From assembly GCA_936450465.1 (NCBI GenBank), contig OW388292.1:23838652-23902651 (forward strand): 64,000 nt of DNA, given 5' to 3'. The notes beneath the pieces are model-generated. The model saw nothing but the letters and a program-made list of their open reading frames with translations, did not search any database and was not told where the DNA came from. Below are positions 1 to 9,864 of the stretch, in pieces (positions within the stretch are counted from its first letter, which is position 1; every line of letters starts with the position of its first letter). Source of the stretch: Gibbula magus (Eukaryota; Mollusca; Gastropoda; Trochida; Trochidae). Position numbers and translations under genes: made by a program.

Positions 1-2
1 AG

Positions 3-941
3 GCACTTGATTCAGTCAAGACAACATCGGACTCGGCTGCACAGGTCAACGCACCAAGTGAACTGAGAGAGGAGATTAACAAGATAGTGGCAGACAACAA
101 CGACCTATTTGCAGTGACGGACATGGACCTTGGTCATACGGACACAGTGACAATGCGGATAAATACTGGTAATCATTTTCCAATCAAGCAAAGACCTTAT
201 CGAACCCCCTTAAATAAAAGAAAGATTGTTGATAAGGCAATTGATGATATGATGGAAGCAAAAATAATTCAACGTTCAAGATCCCCCTGGAGCTTCCCCA
301 TTGTAGTGGTAGATAAAAAAGATGGTTCAAAACGGTTCTGCGTGGACTTTAGAGCTCTTAATAAAATTACTCGTCCAATTTCGACACCTCTTCCGCTCAT
401 TGATGATATTCTTACGCAACTTGGAAATGCCAAATATTTCACAACATTGGATTTAAAGTCTGGATATTGGCAGGTGGCCATGGACGAAAACGACAAAGAA
501 AAAACAGCATTTGCATGTCACAGAGGTCTCTTTGAGTTTTCAGTAATGCCCTTCGGGTTGTGCAATGCCCCATCTATATTTATGGAATTAATGAATCAGG
601 TATTGGAGGGTATGGATGCCTTTGCCCTCGCCTATCTTGATGACATCCTCATCTTTTCAAAATCGAAAATCGACCATTTTGATCACATTAGGGCAGTTTT
701 TGAACGTCTAAGACAGCACTCACTGAAACTCAAATTGTCAAAATGTAATTTTGGACAAGAAGAAACCAAGTATCTTGGATTCACAATCAACCAGGATGGC
801 ATCAAACCCGACGCCCAGAAAGTGGAGGCAATCAGAGGGATGACAGCTCCTACATCCGTGAGAGAGGTCACAGCTTTGTGGGCATGTGCAGCTACTACAG
901 ACGATTTATCCCGAACTTCTCCAAGATTGCTGAACCGATAG
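3..941 (+). pseudogene. Gypsy pol, reverse transcriptase segment (5' partial, frame-broken at its 3' end)
   Basis: The frame is open from the left edge, so there is no real start here; the first possible initiator at 87 is a GTG inside the domain. It contains the Gypsy RT landmarks: the SPWSFPIVVV strand, the FCVDFRALN motif, the DLKSGYWQV motif, the MPFGLCNAP motif, and the catalytic Y-L-D-D box at 633-644. The conserved strand after the palm domain (VREV...) then loses its frame: the expected continuation (GMCSYYRRF) is encoded one frame over, starting near 878. The break sits between conserved residues rather than at a domain boundary, so I read it as an indel mutation or sequencing error, not a programmed frameshift. 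Confidence 0.9.
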
Positions 942-3211
942 TAAAGCTGACAAAGAAATATGCCCGTTTCACTTGGACAGATGATTGTCAAGCAGCCTTC
1001 AACTTCCTTAAGGATAGCCTTACAGTGGTCCCTCTGCTGACGTATCCTGATCCTAACAAACCATACACGTTGTATACAGATGCCAGTGACACATGCATTG
1101 GAGCATGTTTGACTCAGCTACATGTAGACGAGATGGGAGAAACAGAGAAGCCAATACACTTTATCTCCCATAAGCTGTCAGAGACACAGAGCCGTTGGTC
1201 AACAATCGAGAAGGAGGCTTATGCAATTCACTACGCTCTACAAAAATTGGATCACTATCTTCACAGTGCTCAATTCACCATCAAAACAGACCACCAGCCA
1301 TTGAAGTACCTCCTAGAATCACCCATGCAGAACAGGAAGGTACAGCTTTGGGCCTTAGGTATCAGTGGGTATACCTGTCAGATAGAGTATATAAAAGGAG
1401 AAAACAACACTTGTGCCGACCTTCTATCTCGCCTGCCTTCAGACACCAGTCCAGACAATCATGTACCTGAGGAAGAAATAGAATTGGAAAAGGCAGACAA
1501 CAGCCTCATAGTCAACACATTTGACTCTGGGAAAATGAATGTAGCAGACTTTGCACGATGCAAAGTAAAGCCAAAGGAACCACAACCTCTGCCTACAATG
1601 GATACAGATGTTGACATCGAAAAGGAACAAGATAGTGATGAGTCAATCAGGAACATTAAAGAACAGCTGAGAAATGATGCATCAGACAAGCCTCAACTAC
1701 GACGTTTCATCCTGATTGACAACATGCTGTATTTCATCAGTGACGTCGAAGATGAACCAAATCCACGACTGTATGTACCCAAACATTTTCAACCTTTAGT
1801 GGTAGAGCAATATCATGACGAGAGTGGGCACATGGGAATAGACAAATGTTTTGAATCCATCAAAGCAAAGTACTACTGGCCAAACTTGTACAAAGAGCTG
1901 TATGAGTACATTACTCGTTGTGTAACTTGTCAACAGCGAAGTCTCAAGCGTCAAAAGCCTCCACTGCAAGAGACAGATATACCGCCCTATCCATTCGCAA
2001 AGATTAGCATGGATTTATCAGGTCCTTACCCCACAACTTTATCTGGTAACAAGTATATCATTGGATTTGTGGATCATTACTCAGGCTGGCCAGAGGCGTT
2101 TGCTGTTCCAGATAAGACAGCTGATACTGTTGCACATCTGATAATGGAGGAGATTTTCCCACGCTTTGGCTGTCCGTTAGAAATTGTAACTGATAACGGC
2201 ACAGAGAACATCAACAAGACAGTAAAGGAGACTTTGGAACAATTGAGGATACATCATGTCAGGACCTCATTCTATCATCCACAATCGAATGCCCGAGTTG
2301 AACGCTTCCACAGGACACTTCATGACGTGTTGGCAAAGAAGTTAGAGGATTCACTAACCACATGGGATCTGCATCTTAACCAAACGTTGGCGGCCATAAG
2401 ATTTAACATCAGTGAGTCATCAAAATTTTCACCTTTCTACCTGTTGTATAACAGAGACGTAGTGCTGCCAGTGGATAACATGCTCAAACCCAGAAGGAAG
2501 TACACGGGTGAAGAATGGCACAAATTAGCTCTACAACGCCAACATCAATCATTTGTATTGGTGCACCGAAACATGAAGAAAGCAAAGAAACGACAGGCAA
2601 AGTATGCAGATCGAAACAGCAAGCCAAATATCATCAAAGTTGGAGATCCAGTATACTACAGGAAACACCAGAGAAAGAGCAAACTACAAAATAAATGGCA
2701 ACCATACTACAGGGTCATTGAGCAAACATCACCAGTGACTTACATCATCCGTAATCAATTGGATGGGACCACAACCAAGGCTCACGCGGAGCATTTGCGA
2801 GTTGCAAACTTGGATCAGTGGATCATTTCCAAGGATAAGGAAGGAAAACCCAAGAGGAGGACTTACTATGCTATTCCTCCTTCCTCAGAGTCGAGCTATG
2901 ATGAAGCAGAATATGACATCTCCGACTCTATACCACGAATCACAAAACGGTATCGCCATGTCAGATCTGATTCCGATGAGGAAGAAGATATTCCTCTGGC
3001 TGAACTTGCCAAAAGACTGAAACACAGGCACTCGGATACAGAAAGTGCCCCTGACAGTTCAGACGAAGACGCACATAATATGTCTGACACAGACCAGACT
3101 GGGAACTACCAATCTAATCATATGAACAGAGACGTAGACGTGTTATCTCAGACAAATAAGCCTAACGACTCTGTAAAGGCTCTGCTTGAAGCGGTAGTTA
3201 AATTGCTGTAG
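878..3211 (+). CDS. Gypsy pol, RNase H and integrase segment
   Basis: This is the continuation of pol after the frame break; the ATG at 878 is an internal Met, not a true start. The RNase H domain begins with YTDASD (Asp near residue 68) and contains the EKEAYAIHYAL and TDHQPLKYLL motifs. An H-H-C-C zinc-binding module (about residues 311-352) precedes the integrase core. The catalytic triad is visible as D379 (MDLSGP), D439 (TDNGTEN) and E475 (ARVERFHR), giving D-D-35-E spacing. A GPY/F-like module follows (KWQPYYRV). The last 130 residues are Ser/Asp/Glu-rich and look disordered. The stop is TAG at 3209-3211. Function: RNA-strand removal and insertion of the element's cDNA into chromosomes. 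Confidence 0.92.
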   Translation: MGMCSYYRRFIPNFSKIAEPIVKLTKKYARFTWTDDCQAAFNFLKDSLTVVPLLTYPDPNKPYTLYTDASDTCIGACLTQLHVDEMGETEKPIHFISHKLSETQSRWSTIEKEAYAIHYALQKLDHYLHSAQFTIKTDHQPLKYLLESPMQNRKVQLWALGISGYTCQIEYIKGENNTCADLLSRLPSDTSPDNHVPEEEIELEKADNSLIVNTFDSGKMNVADFARCKVKPKEPQPLPTMDTDVDIEKEQDSDESIRNIKEQLRNDASDKPQLRRFILIDNMLYFISDVEDEPNPRLYVPKHFQPLVVEQYHDESGHMGIDKCFESIKAKYYWPNLYKELYEYITRCVTCQQRSLKRQKPPLQETDIPPYPFAKISMDLSGPYPTTLSGNKYIIGFVDHYSGWPEAFAVPDKTADTVAHLIMEEIFPRFGCPLEIVTDNGTENINKTVKETLEQLRIHHVRTSFYHPQSNARVERFHRTLHDVLAKKLEDSLTTWDLHLNQTLAAIRFNISESSKFSPFYLLYNRDVVLPVDNMLKPRRKYTGEEWHKLALQRQHQSFVLVHRNMKKAKKRQAKYADRNSKPNIIKVGDPVYYRKHQRKSKLQNKWQPYYRVIEQTSPVTYIIRNQLDGTTTKAHAEHLRVANLDQWIISKDKEGKPKRRTYYAIPPSSESSYDEAEYDISDSIPRITKRYRHVRSDSDEEEDIPLAELAKRLKHRHSDTESAPDSSDEDAHNMSDTDQTGNYQSNHMNRDVDVLSQTNKPNDSVKALLEAVVKLL

Positions 3212-3334
3212 GGCTTCACAGCAGCTTACAGATAACAGCCTTTTGTAGGCGCTAGTAATGTAGCATTGTTAGCTTTGTAGTTGTAGTGTAAATATTTATT
3301 ATGGGCTATTGAGCATTCATTGCTTAAGGGATGT

Positions 3335-3362
3335 TTTTCATATTAATTTCATTTGCTTACAG
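3335..3362 (+). other. Candidate 3' splice site for env mRNA
   Basis: A pyrimidine-rich stretch ends in TTGCTTACAG, six bases before the env ATG at 3368. In insect gypsy-type elements env is expressed from a spliced subgenomic RNA, so an acceptor at this place is expected. The donor would lie upstream, outside the window. Seen: the acceptor-like sequence and its position. Inferred: its use. Confidence 0.55.
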
Positions 3363-3367
3363 ATATA

Positions 3368-5368
3368 ATGCGAGTGTGTTTTATGCTTGTCTTGTTTCTG
3401 GGGTTAACCAGTGGCACGATAGTTTCTGAGAATGTTGTATTTCAAAAGGTAAATGAAATTTCTACTACAAGGTCAAAATGGACCATGACATTTGTCATTG
3501 ATATGTCGCCCTATAGTTTATTTATAGCTAAGTGTAGGGGAGATATCAATCAATTAGCGCAGGTTGTGGAGGGAGTGATAAATCTTTATCATCATGAGCA
3601 CCGTGTAGGCATTATAAGTATGTTCAGCAAGTTAGACAATGAAGTAAGAAGTTTGACTGATACCTTAGAAAATCTAGAAGACCAGTTTGAACAATATAAC
3701 GTTCTCATTCGAGTAAAACGATCACTGTTACCATTTATTGGAGATGCATTAAGTTTCTTATTTGGTACGGTATCAGAATCAGATTTATCATCTATTAAAT
3801 CTACTATTAAGAATTTGGCAAAAGGACAGAAAACTTTAATACACGTAGTTCAGGAAGGCCTTAGCATCCTTAACGTATCAAGGGTGGCCATCAACGAAAA
3901 CAGGCATACAATTAACTCTATCATTGACAATCTTCATCAGGTTGACATTAGTATTAGTAATCTAACTCAACAATTGAATCAACGAATAGATGAATTTGAA
4001 TGGGCAACTGTTACATATCTTAGAATAGAGTTAGCTATCGAAGAGATGAGACAATTCCTACAAACGTTAATGTCTTACATTGAACATATTCAGGTACAAT
4101 TAGGAGTATTGTCCTTAGGACATTTATCCCCAAGTGTTATCCGGCCTGACGAATTGCTTGATCTGTTAAGAGACATTAAAGTGCATCTACCTCCAAGGTT
4201 CATATTGGCGGCAGACCCTGAAAAGGATTTATGGAATTTCTATAAGACGTTGACATGTTCAACTGTCTTGTATGCTAAGAAAATTGTGATAATTACTTCA
4301 CTGCCTCTACTTGATTTGGATGGTCGCTTCGAAATTTATAAAGTACATAATTTACCAATACCATTTATTTCGGACAAGATCTCTCCAAATGGCATAGGAC
4401 ACATGGTAGCACAGTATCAATTAGAATCAACCATGATAGGCATCAATGTTGAGCGGACTAAATATCTCTTGATAGACAATTCTGAGCGACGGGCATGCAG
4501 CGACCATATGACGGGTTATTGTCATGTACAAAGTCCATCATATCCCGTAAATTTCAGTCAGTTATGTGTGATAGCTTTGTTTATCAAGAATCATGATAAG
4601 ATTAAGACTAGATGTAAGTCGGAAGTATATCCACAAACAATCCTACCTATGGCTCACTATATTGATAAGGGGAAATGGTTTATCACTACAGTAAACAGTC
4701 TAGATTTTACTATTGTTTGTAGTTCAGGACCAAGCAGACCTTACACCATGACAATTTCACCTCCGCTTGGTTTTATTTGGTTAAATATTACTTGTTCAGC
4801 ATCCAATGATCACCTGACACTATTACCATACTATCATGAAGATAGTAGGACCTATATCAAAGACCTTTGGCTTGAACTAGCGTCTGTCCCTAATGTGTCG
4901 GACCTTTTACTTTGGCAACCATTCCATTCAAAAATTAAAAATTCAAGTGATCTCAAAATTCCAAAACATTTAAGTAGTCTGAAGTCTATCCCGATGGCTC
5001 AACTTGTTGATCAGTTATCTACTATAGATACTGGGGAAGTGGAATTTGACAAAGGGGATTGGAAATTTATATTTATTATAATTATAATCCTAGTGGTCAT
5101 CATAGTAATATTGATAGTTATTGGTAGGAAATATCTGCCCTGGTTTGCCAGAAAGTTAAGACTTCGAAAACACTCTCGGGTTGCTCTGGACCAAGAGATG
5201 GTGTTGACACATGTCAGCCATGCGGATAACGTGGCGAGAGAGCGGGTAGCCTCTGCACCTCTTATGTCTGGAGGAGAGCCTGGAGAGACCGGAGGAAACG
5301 GTAGCCCCTCACCGATTAGGCTGCTGTACCCAAGCCTGGATGCTGCGCAGTCAGGACAGCAACCGTGA
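3368..5368 (+). CDS. env: Env-like fusion glycoprotein (baculovirus F / errantivirus Env type)
   Basis: The intact ORF has 666 codons from the ATG at 3368; an in-frame TTG at 3353 is upstream but overlaps the likely splice acceptor. Residues 1-20 form a hydrophobic signal peptide. A furin-type site R-V-K-R occurs at residues 115-118 and is followed at once by a Phe/Leu-rich fusion-peptide-like stretch and a long helical, coiled-coil-prone region with Asn-linked sequons. This order is characteristic of baculovirus F and gypsy-type Env proteins. A single membrane anchor of Ile/Val residues spans about 567-587 after W565, leaving a cytoplasmic tail of about 80 residues that is rich in Ser/Gly. 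No stop or frameshift interrupts it, in contrast to pol. Assignment rests on architecture; an HMM search against Baculo_F would settle it. Confidence 0.85.
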   Translation: MRVCFMLVLFLGLTSGTIVSENVVFQKVNEISTTRSKWTMTFVIDMSPYSLFIAKCRGDINQLAQVVEGVINLYHHEHRVGIISMFSKLDNEVRSLTDTLENLEDQFEQYNVLIRVKRSLLPFIGDALSFLFGTVSESDLSSIKSTIKNLAKGQKTLIHVVQEGLSILNVSRVAINENRHTINSIIDNLHQVDISISNLTQQLNQRIDEFEWATVTYLRIELAIEEMRQFLQTLMSYIEHIQVQLGVLSLGHLSPSVIRPDELLDLLRDIKVHLPPRFILAADPEKDLWNFYKTLTCSTVLYAKKIVIITSLPLLDLDGRFEIYKVHNLPIPFISDKISPNGIGHMVAQYQLESTMIGINVERTKYLLIDNSERRACSDHMTGYCHVQSPSYPVNFSQLCVIALFIKNHDKIKTRCKSEVYPQTILPMAHYIDKGKWFITTVNSLDFTIVCSSGPSRPYTMTISPPLGFIWLNITCSASNDHLTLLPYYHEDSRTYIKDLWLELASVPNVSDLLLWQPFHSKIKNSSDLKIPKHLSSLKSIPMAQLVDQLSTIDTGEVEFDKGDWKFIFIIIIILVVIIVILIVIGRKYLPWFARKLRLRKHSRVALDQEMVLTHVSHADNVARERVASAPLMSGGEPGETGGNGSPSPIRLLYPSLDAAQSGQQP

Positions 5369-5778
5369 TGTAAGAATGGCGCTGAAAGCATTGGACAGGA
5401 CTGGATGCAGTGGGAATGCCTTCTCAACGTTTGTCTCTCCAATCTGATGACACAACGCAAAGTGACTTCACCCTGATGATTACGGGTTCACGCTGGTTCC
5501 CAGAGATGACTGTACTTGGAACCAGTTCATGGACACTATAAGTGTATAATGCGTGTTGAGAACATTTTTACAAAATCGCATCAATCCTTTATTATAAACA
5601 CTGAACCCTCATTGAACAATATTGATGTGTGTGTTTATTAGATATGTTGATATATCTCTATGTGTTCGTGTGGCTTTGATTGACTCTTTATATATATATA
5701 TGGATATCTATATGTGTGTGTGTGCATTTGCTTTGACGGCTTACTAATCTAAGATTATTCTGCTGAATAATCTCAACA
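5369..5778 (+). other. Gypsy element 3' untranslated region
   Basis: No convincing ORF lies between the env stop and the polypurine tract. It includes TA and TG dinucleotide runs at 5690-5724. A minus-strand reading frame over 5011-5460 is a shadow of env. Confidence 0.7.
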
Positions 5779-5791
5779 AGAAAGAGGCGAA
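5779..5791 (+). other. Polypurine tract (plus-strand primer site)
   Basis: The purine run AAGAAAGAGGCGA abuts the first base of the 3' LTR (TGTAAC). In LTR elements this RNA segment resists RNase H and primes plus-strand DNA. Its position directly next to the LTR supports the call. Confidence 0.75.
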
Positions 5792-6335
5792 TGTAACATA
5801 GTCATGTCTATGCTGAGTGGTAAGACAATAACTTGTAGACCACTGATACTGTAGTCCACTGAATGCATAACTGATAAACTATCAGAATGGGCAAACACTG
5901 TGTCGTGCTGGTTCAACAACGAGATACTCAAATTAAACTTATGAACTGTATGATAGTGACCACCATGTGATATATTGATCTAGGACCAACCAATAGTTTG
6001 TCACCAAATCGTCTGGGAGATGTGACAAACAAAGTGTTTACGACCAGAACAATACAAAGATGGAGAACCTGGAGTTCATTAGGTTGTGACTGGTTCATTC
6101 AATTTGGTGTATATAAGACTCAAGCATTCAGTGGACAGACAGACTTGCTCTCAGCGACTCTCCGGAGTCATTTGAACAGCCTCGTTCACCTCATTTAACA
6201 TTGTCTATATGTTAAGACAGTTCCGACATTATGTACTTATGATGTGTGCTTGATTTCATGAAGTATTAAAAGTTATAAATGTACCAGTTGTTCTGTCGTG
6301 GGTCGATGACGAAAGGTGAAGATAGCTCTGTTACA
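5792..6335 (+). repeat. 3' LTR of the Gypsy element
   Basis: The 544-bp segment begins TGTAACATAG and ends CTCTGTTACA; the 6-bp termini are perfectly inverted. It holds a TATA-like box (6110-6117) and an ATTAAA polyadenylation signal (6265-6270) about 70 bp before its end. The short ORF at 5998-6198 lies inside the LTR and is not considered a gene. Comparison with the missing 5' LTR would date the insertion. Confidence 0.85.
6110..6117 (+). promoter_or_regulatory. TATA-like box of the LTR promoter
   Basis: TATATAAG lies 319 bp into the LTR, upstream of the ATTAAA signal, the U3-R order expected for a Pol II LTR promoter. The start site is not determined. Confidence 0.5.
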
Positions 6336-6685
6336 AGAAGGGGGTCTATATTGTTCGCCAGTTGCTAAGATAATATGCAACAGTGAAACCAAATGCATGT
6401 AAGTCAAAGGGGCGCAACGGTTTTTTTTCAGAGTTATTTCTCCTGTCAAAAGGAGCCATTATCCCATTACACACTGCACCAGAAAACATATAACATACAT
6501 TCAATTGATTAAATCAAGCTATGAAGGCAAACGCTCTGTTCAAGTCAATTTCGCTAGGGAAGAATAAACAAAATATCAAGGGAGTGGAGATGTTCAAATT
6601 TAATTCGATCAATTTACACATACATGTATATACATTTTCATTGTCGATATCAAATGAAACATATCAATAATTGGAATGAATTGTC
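6336..6685. other. Spacer right of the Gypsy LTR
   Basis: AT-rich; I see no gene, repeat or RNA in it. Confidence 0.6.
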
Positions 6686-7141
6686 TTAAAGGCGATGTAG
6701 CACGTTTTTCTTACTGCAATAAAGTAATCTCATGAAAAGGTAAATACGTGTTACCAATGGCTAAATAACACTCCTGAATCAATAAAAATGGTTCTCAAAT
6801 GAATATACATTGTTCAGTTTAGTCATGCGAGTCCATTTGTCTACGAGCGGCCATTTCAATGTAGTCACATTGAAATGGCCGCTAGAAGGTGGTTCAATTG
6901 ATCTCATTGATAAAGTGATACCTAAACACTAAAAGTAGAGTTTGACATGTGATACCATCTTGCTGTCTGATCTCTGAAATTCGCATGAGACCTACAAATA
7001 TAAGAGTTCAAAACGACTCCCGCTTTATACATCGCACCATTTTCTTTCAACGTTTTACCCTCTAACATAAAAATATCTTGAATAATAAGTAGCAACAATG
7101 AGAAACAAAATATCCCAAAAACCGTGTTACAGCGCCTTTAA
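6686..7141 (+). mobile_element. MITE of the TTAA-ended family, copy A (456 bp)
   Basis: Left end TTAAAGGCGATGTAGCACG; right end AAACCGTGTTACAGCGCC followed by TTTAA, the imperfect reverse complement. It has no coding capacity. The same kind of terminus bounds copies at 9505, 15897, 24614 and 48894, so this is a dispersed non-autonomous family. TTAA at both ends suggests a piggyBac-like target preference, an inference from the ends only. Confidence 0.8.
6846..6883. repeat. Perfect 17-bp inverted repeat inside MITE A
   Basis: AGCGGCCATTTCAATGT is followed by a 4-nt loop AGTC and its exact reverse complement. Other copies of the family keep only one arm (a GCGGCCATTTTA-like core), so the hairpin is a local duplication in copy A. 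Confidence 0.85.
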
Positions 7142-9504
7142 ACTGCTCATTGTTTACTGGTATTGAACGAATTGTTTGAGAGCTCTCGAATCAAAATCTA
7201 TTTGTAGTTGCTTGACCAATGTCAGTTTGATTGAAGACAGTGCATTCCCTTATCACTCCTACCTTGTTTTGTTTCAAATTATAGGATCAATAAACCAACA
7301 CTAGAAATAACAGGTTAACATGTCTGAACCGATAATACAAACTCTCTGACGTCCAAAGTGTGTTCCTGACTAACGGACCGAAATTGGTGTCAATAGGAAC
7401 CCCTTTTAGGAAAGCTACATGTGGAAAATAGTTTTCAAATAATAAGACTAAATACATTAAAGTGTTAATTCTTTAAAATATTACATACGTTGTAGAGATA
7501 AGGAGAACGATATTTAGTTGATCAATGTCCTTATTACAACACGTGTCCTTTGCTTTACTTCACAGTTTTACTATCTACATTGAAGGGTCGCATTCATTGC
7601 AATTTGCAATAAAGACGAATACTATCCATACTTTGTTTTTCCTTTACATCAAAAAATGATAAAATCATAAATCCAGGTATGACACTATGCTATTCGAAAG
7701 ATACATGTAGCTGTACACACACTGACTCATTAAATACAATTATTTGTGTATGTCTTTCGTACTTTAGGTTTTTTTAATATATGTTTTATAATAAAAACTT
7801 GAAACCGCCAAATGTGTAATGTTGAAACTGTTCCTTTGGTAACTAACATTTGTGTGATGTAATGAACTCATCACTATCGCTGGTCAAAGTGAAGACAAGT
7901 TGTTAATGCTATTGGGTGTTAATTGAAAAGATGTTAATATGTTCTCTATGTTTACATAGTTACATCATGAAAAATATCCATTTCTAGTCACAAAACAGTT
8001 CCCTGGTAGACACGATTATATCTCTCACATTGATCTTATAGTTTTCTATTAAAGAGACTGCTTAATGCGCTAAGGACTGCTTTTTCATATACACCCAGAC
8101 CGAAAACCGAAAATGTTGCAACGAAAAATTTACAAAATCAACTCATGGTTCATAAACAATCATTTAACTATTCACTTTGGAATTCAACGAACAAGATGTT
8201 TCACACGATCAATTTAATTGTAAATATCACATTTTGTTCTCCATTAAAATAGGGGAAATGTCTTTACAGACAAACAAACAGCAATACCCCGCTGCTCATA
8301 GGAAATATATTATATATATTGAACACTTATTACGTACGATCACTCAGATGTTCATGCTGAGGATTGATATATGCTATACAAATCATCAGTAATAATTTAG
8401 ACCCTTACCAGATGCTTGTTTGTTAAGTTAAAAGTAGGTTTCGTAACGAATTAGCAAACCATGATAAGTGATATAATTGATTAAATCTAGACATCAGACA
8501 CAATCGTTGTTGCCTAGTATTGTGCAAAACCAATTATAGATTCTGATTGTTCTCATACATTGCATTTCCAGTTGTATTGTTAACAATCGTTATCGTCCTC
8601 TCTTAGTTCACCTTTCTAAGTGTAATATATCATAAACATATAAAAGTGAGCCGATGCTGGAAGCAAGCCAATAACGGTGATACTAATCAATGTTTGATAA
8701 GGTCAGAACAATACTTGAGACTACTAAATTGAATAAAAAAAATTATGAGTTAATTTGACAAAACAAAAAATGTTATAGTACTAACAAAACCATTAAAGAA
8801 TCATCATTAGGGTGAAACACGTTTTTAGTTAGTCTACAAATACGTTTTACTACTGGGAAGTATTTTAACTGTGTATGTTCCAGAGACAAATTACCAATTA
8901 CCCTTTACAAGCACATACACAGAAATAGATTAAGGGATCAGTATTGTTTTCACAAGTCTCTGCAACTAATTAGAATATAACTAATGTAAATAGACATACA
9001 TATATTCTGCTAATGTAGCCCTACACATTGTTTAGGAAACATATGTCAATGATAAGATATGCTTATATTGAACCAATTCCGGTCTTGAAGTGCACATATT
9101 TATTGAAACGAAGAATTAGCACACCCTTCGACCTTCAAATAGGAGTGTTTCTACCCTGAACAATTATATGTATAGGATAGGATGGTTTAATATCTATATT
9201 ATTTTTGGCAAAACTGTACCTTATTTCAGAACACAAGATTGTTAAGGCAAATTATTACTTTTAGCAGTATGTCCATTAACAAGCAAACATGAAGTTCAAG
9301 TGAAACAATTTTGCCATGAATTCAAAATCTTACTAAGCTTATCATCTAGTGGAATACCATTTCTGCAGTTATTTGATATTGTAACGTAAATTAATGGCAG
9401 CGGATTTTATTATGAGATTGAACGTTCAGTAACATGTACTTCTTTAATCTTTTTCTAAGTTTTTAAAGGTGCATCCATTGTGTTTCATAAAATTTTATTT
9501 TGCT
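7142..9504. other. AT-rich spacer without recognisable features
   Basis: Only short chance ORFs are present (for instance 8177-8392) with no conserved motif, splice context or repeat boundary. I see nothing supportable here. Confidence 0.6.
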
Positions 9505-9864
9505 TTAAAGGGGCAGTAGTTTTTTTGCTCAAATAGGTCGATGAAATGTATTTGAAAAATAATGTCATCAAAAGTAAAACACCCTTCTCTCTTCGGAAAA
9601 TAAGACAAAAAATGAGTGCACATGGTTCGGTAAAGCCGTGGGAATCGTTTTTAATACTTCGAAATAATAAAATGTGTTCACAATAAAATGGCCGCCATGC
9701 ATTTTTTGTTTTATACGCAACATCGTTATTATCACTACAGATAATTGGTTTGTGTAATAAGATGTTTAACCGTCTAAAGTAAATATAAATGGCATAAACT
9801 ATCATTATAAATGGAAAATTTAAAAAAAATAAAATTTGCAAAAAACGTGCTACTGCCCCTTTAA
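9505..9864 (+). mobile_element. MITE of the TTAA-ended family, copy B (360 bp)
   Basis: Left end TTAAAGGGGCAGTAG; right end ACGTGCTACTGCCCCTTTAA, near-perfect reverse complement. The inner sequence closely resembles copies D (24614) and E (48894), including the AATGGCCGCCATGC core and the run AATTGGTTTGTGTAATAAGA. The ORFs drawn across it in both directions are shadows. Confidence 0.88.

Larger units (their letters stand above)
1..6335 (+). mobile_element. Ty3/Gypsy-type LTR retrotransposon with env-like gene (errantivirus-like), 5' end outside window
   Basis: Pol domains run in the Ty3/Gypsy order (reverse transcriptase, RNase H, integrase), followed by an env-like ORF, a purine-rich tract and a 3' LTR. 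The 5' LTR, gag, protease and the start of reverse transcriptase lie left of the window. Pol has a frame break near position 870, so this copy cannot make a full Pol from one frame, although integrase and env are open. The LTR is bounded by TGTAAC and GTTACA, a perfect 6-bp inverted pair. Chromovirus-type Gypsy elements lack env; this layout matches the errantivirus/gypsy lineage. The target duplication cannot be checked because the left end is missing. Confidence 0.93.

Noticed and set aside
860..941. Programmed ribosomal frameshift in Gypsy pol
   Set aside because: The break splits conserved residues inside the RT-RNase H connection and lacks a slippery heptamer; an indel is simpler.
5998..6198. 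66-codon ORF
   Set aside because: Lies entirely inside the 3' LTR and has no motif.
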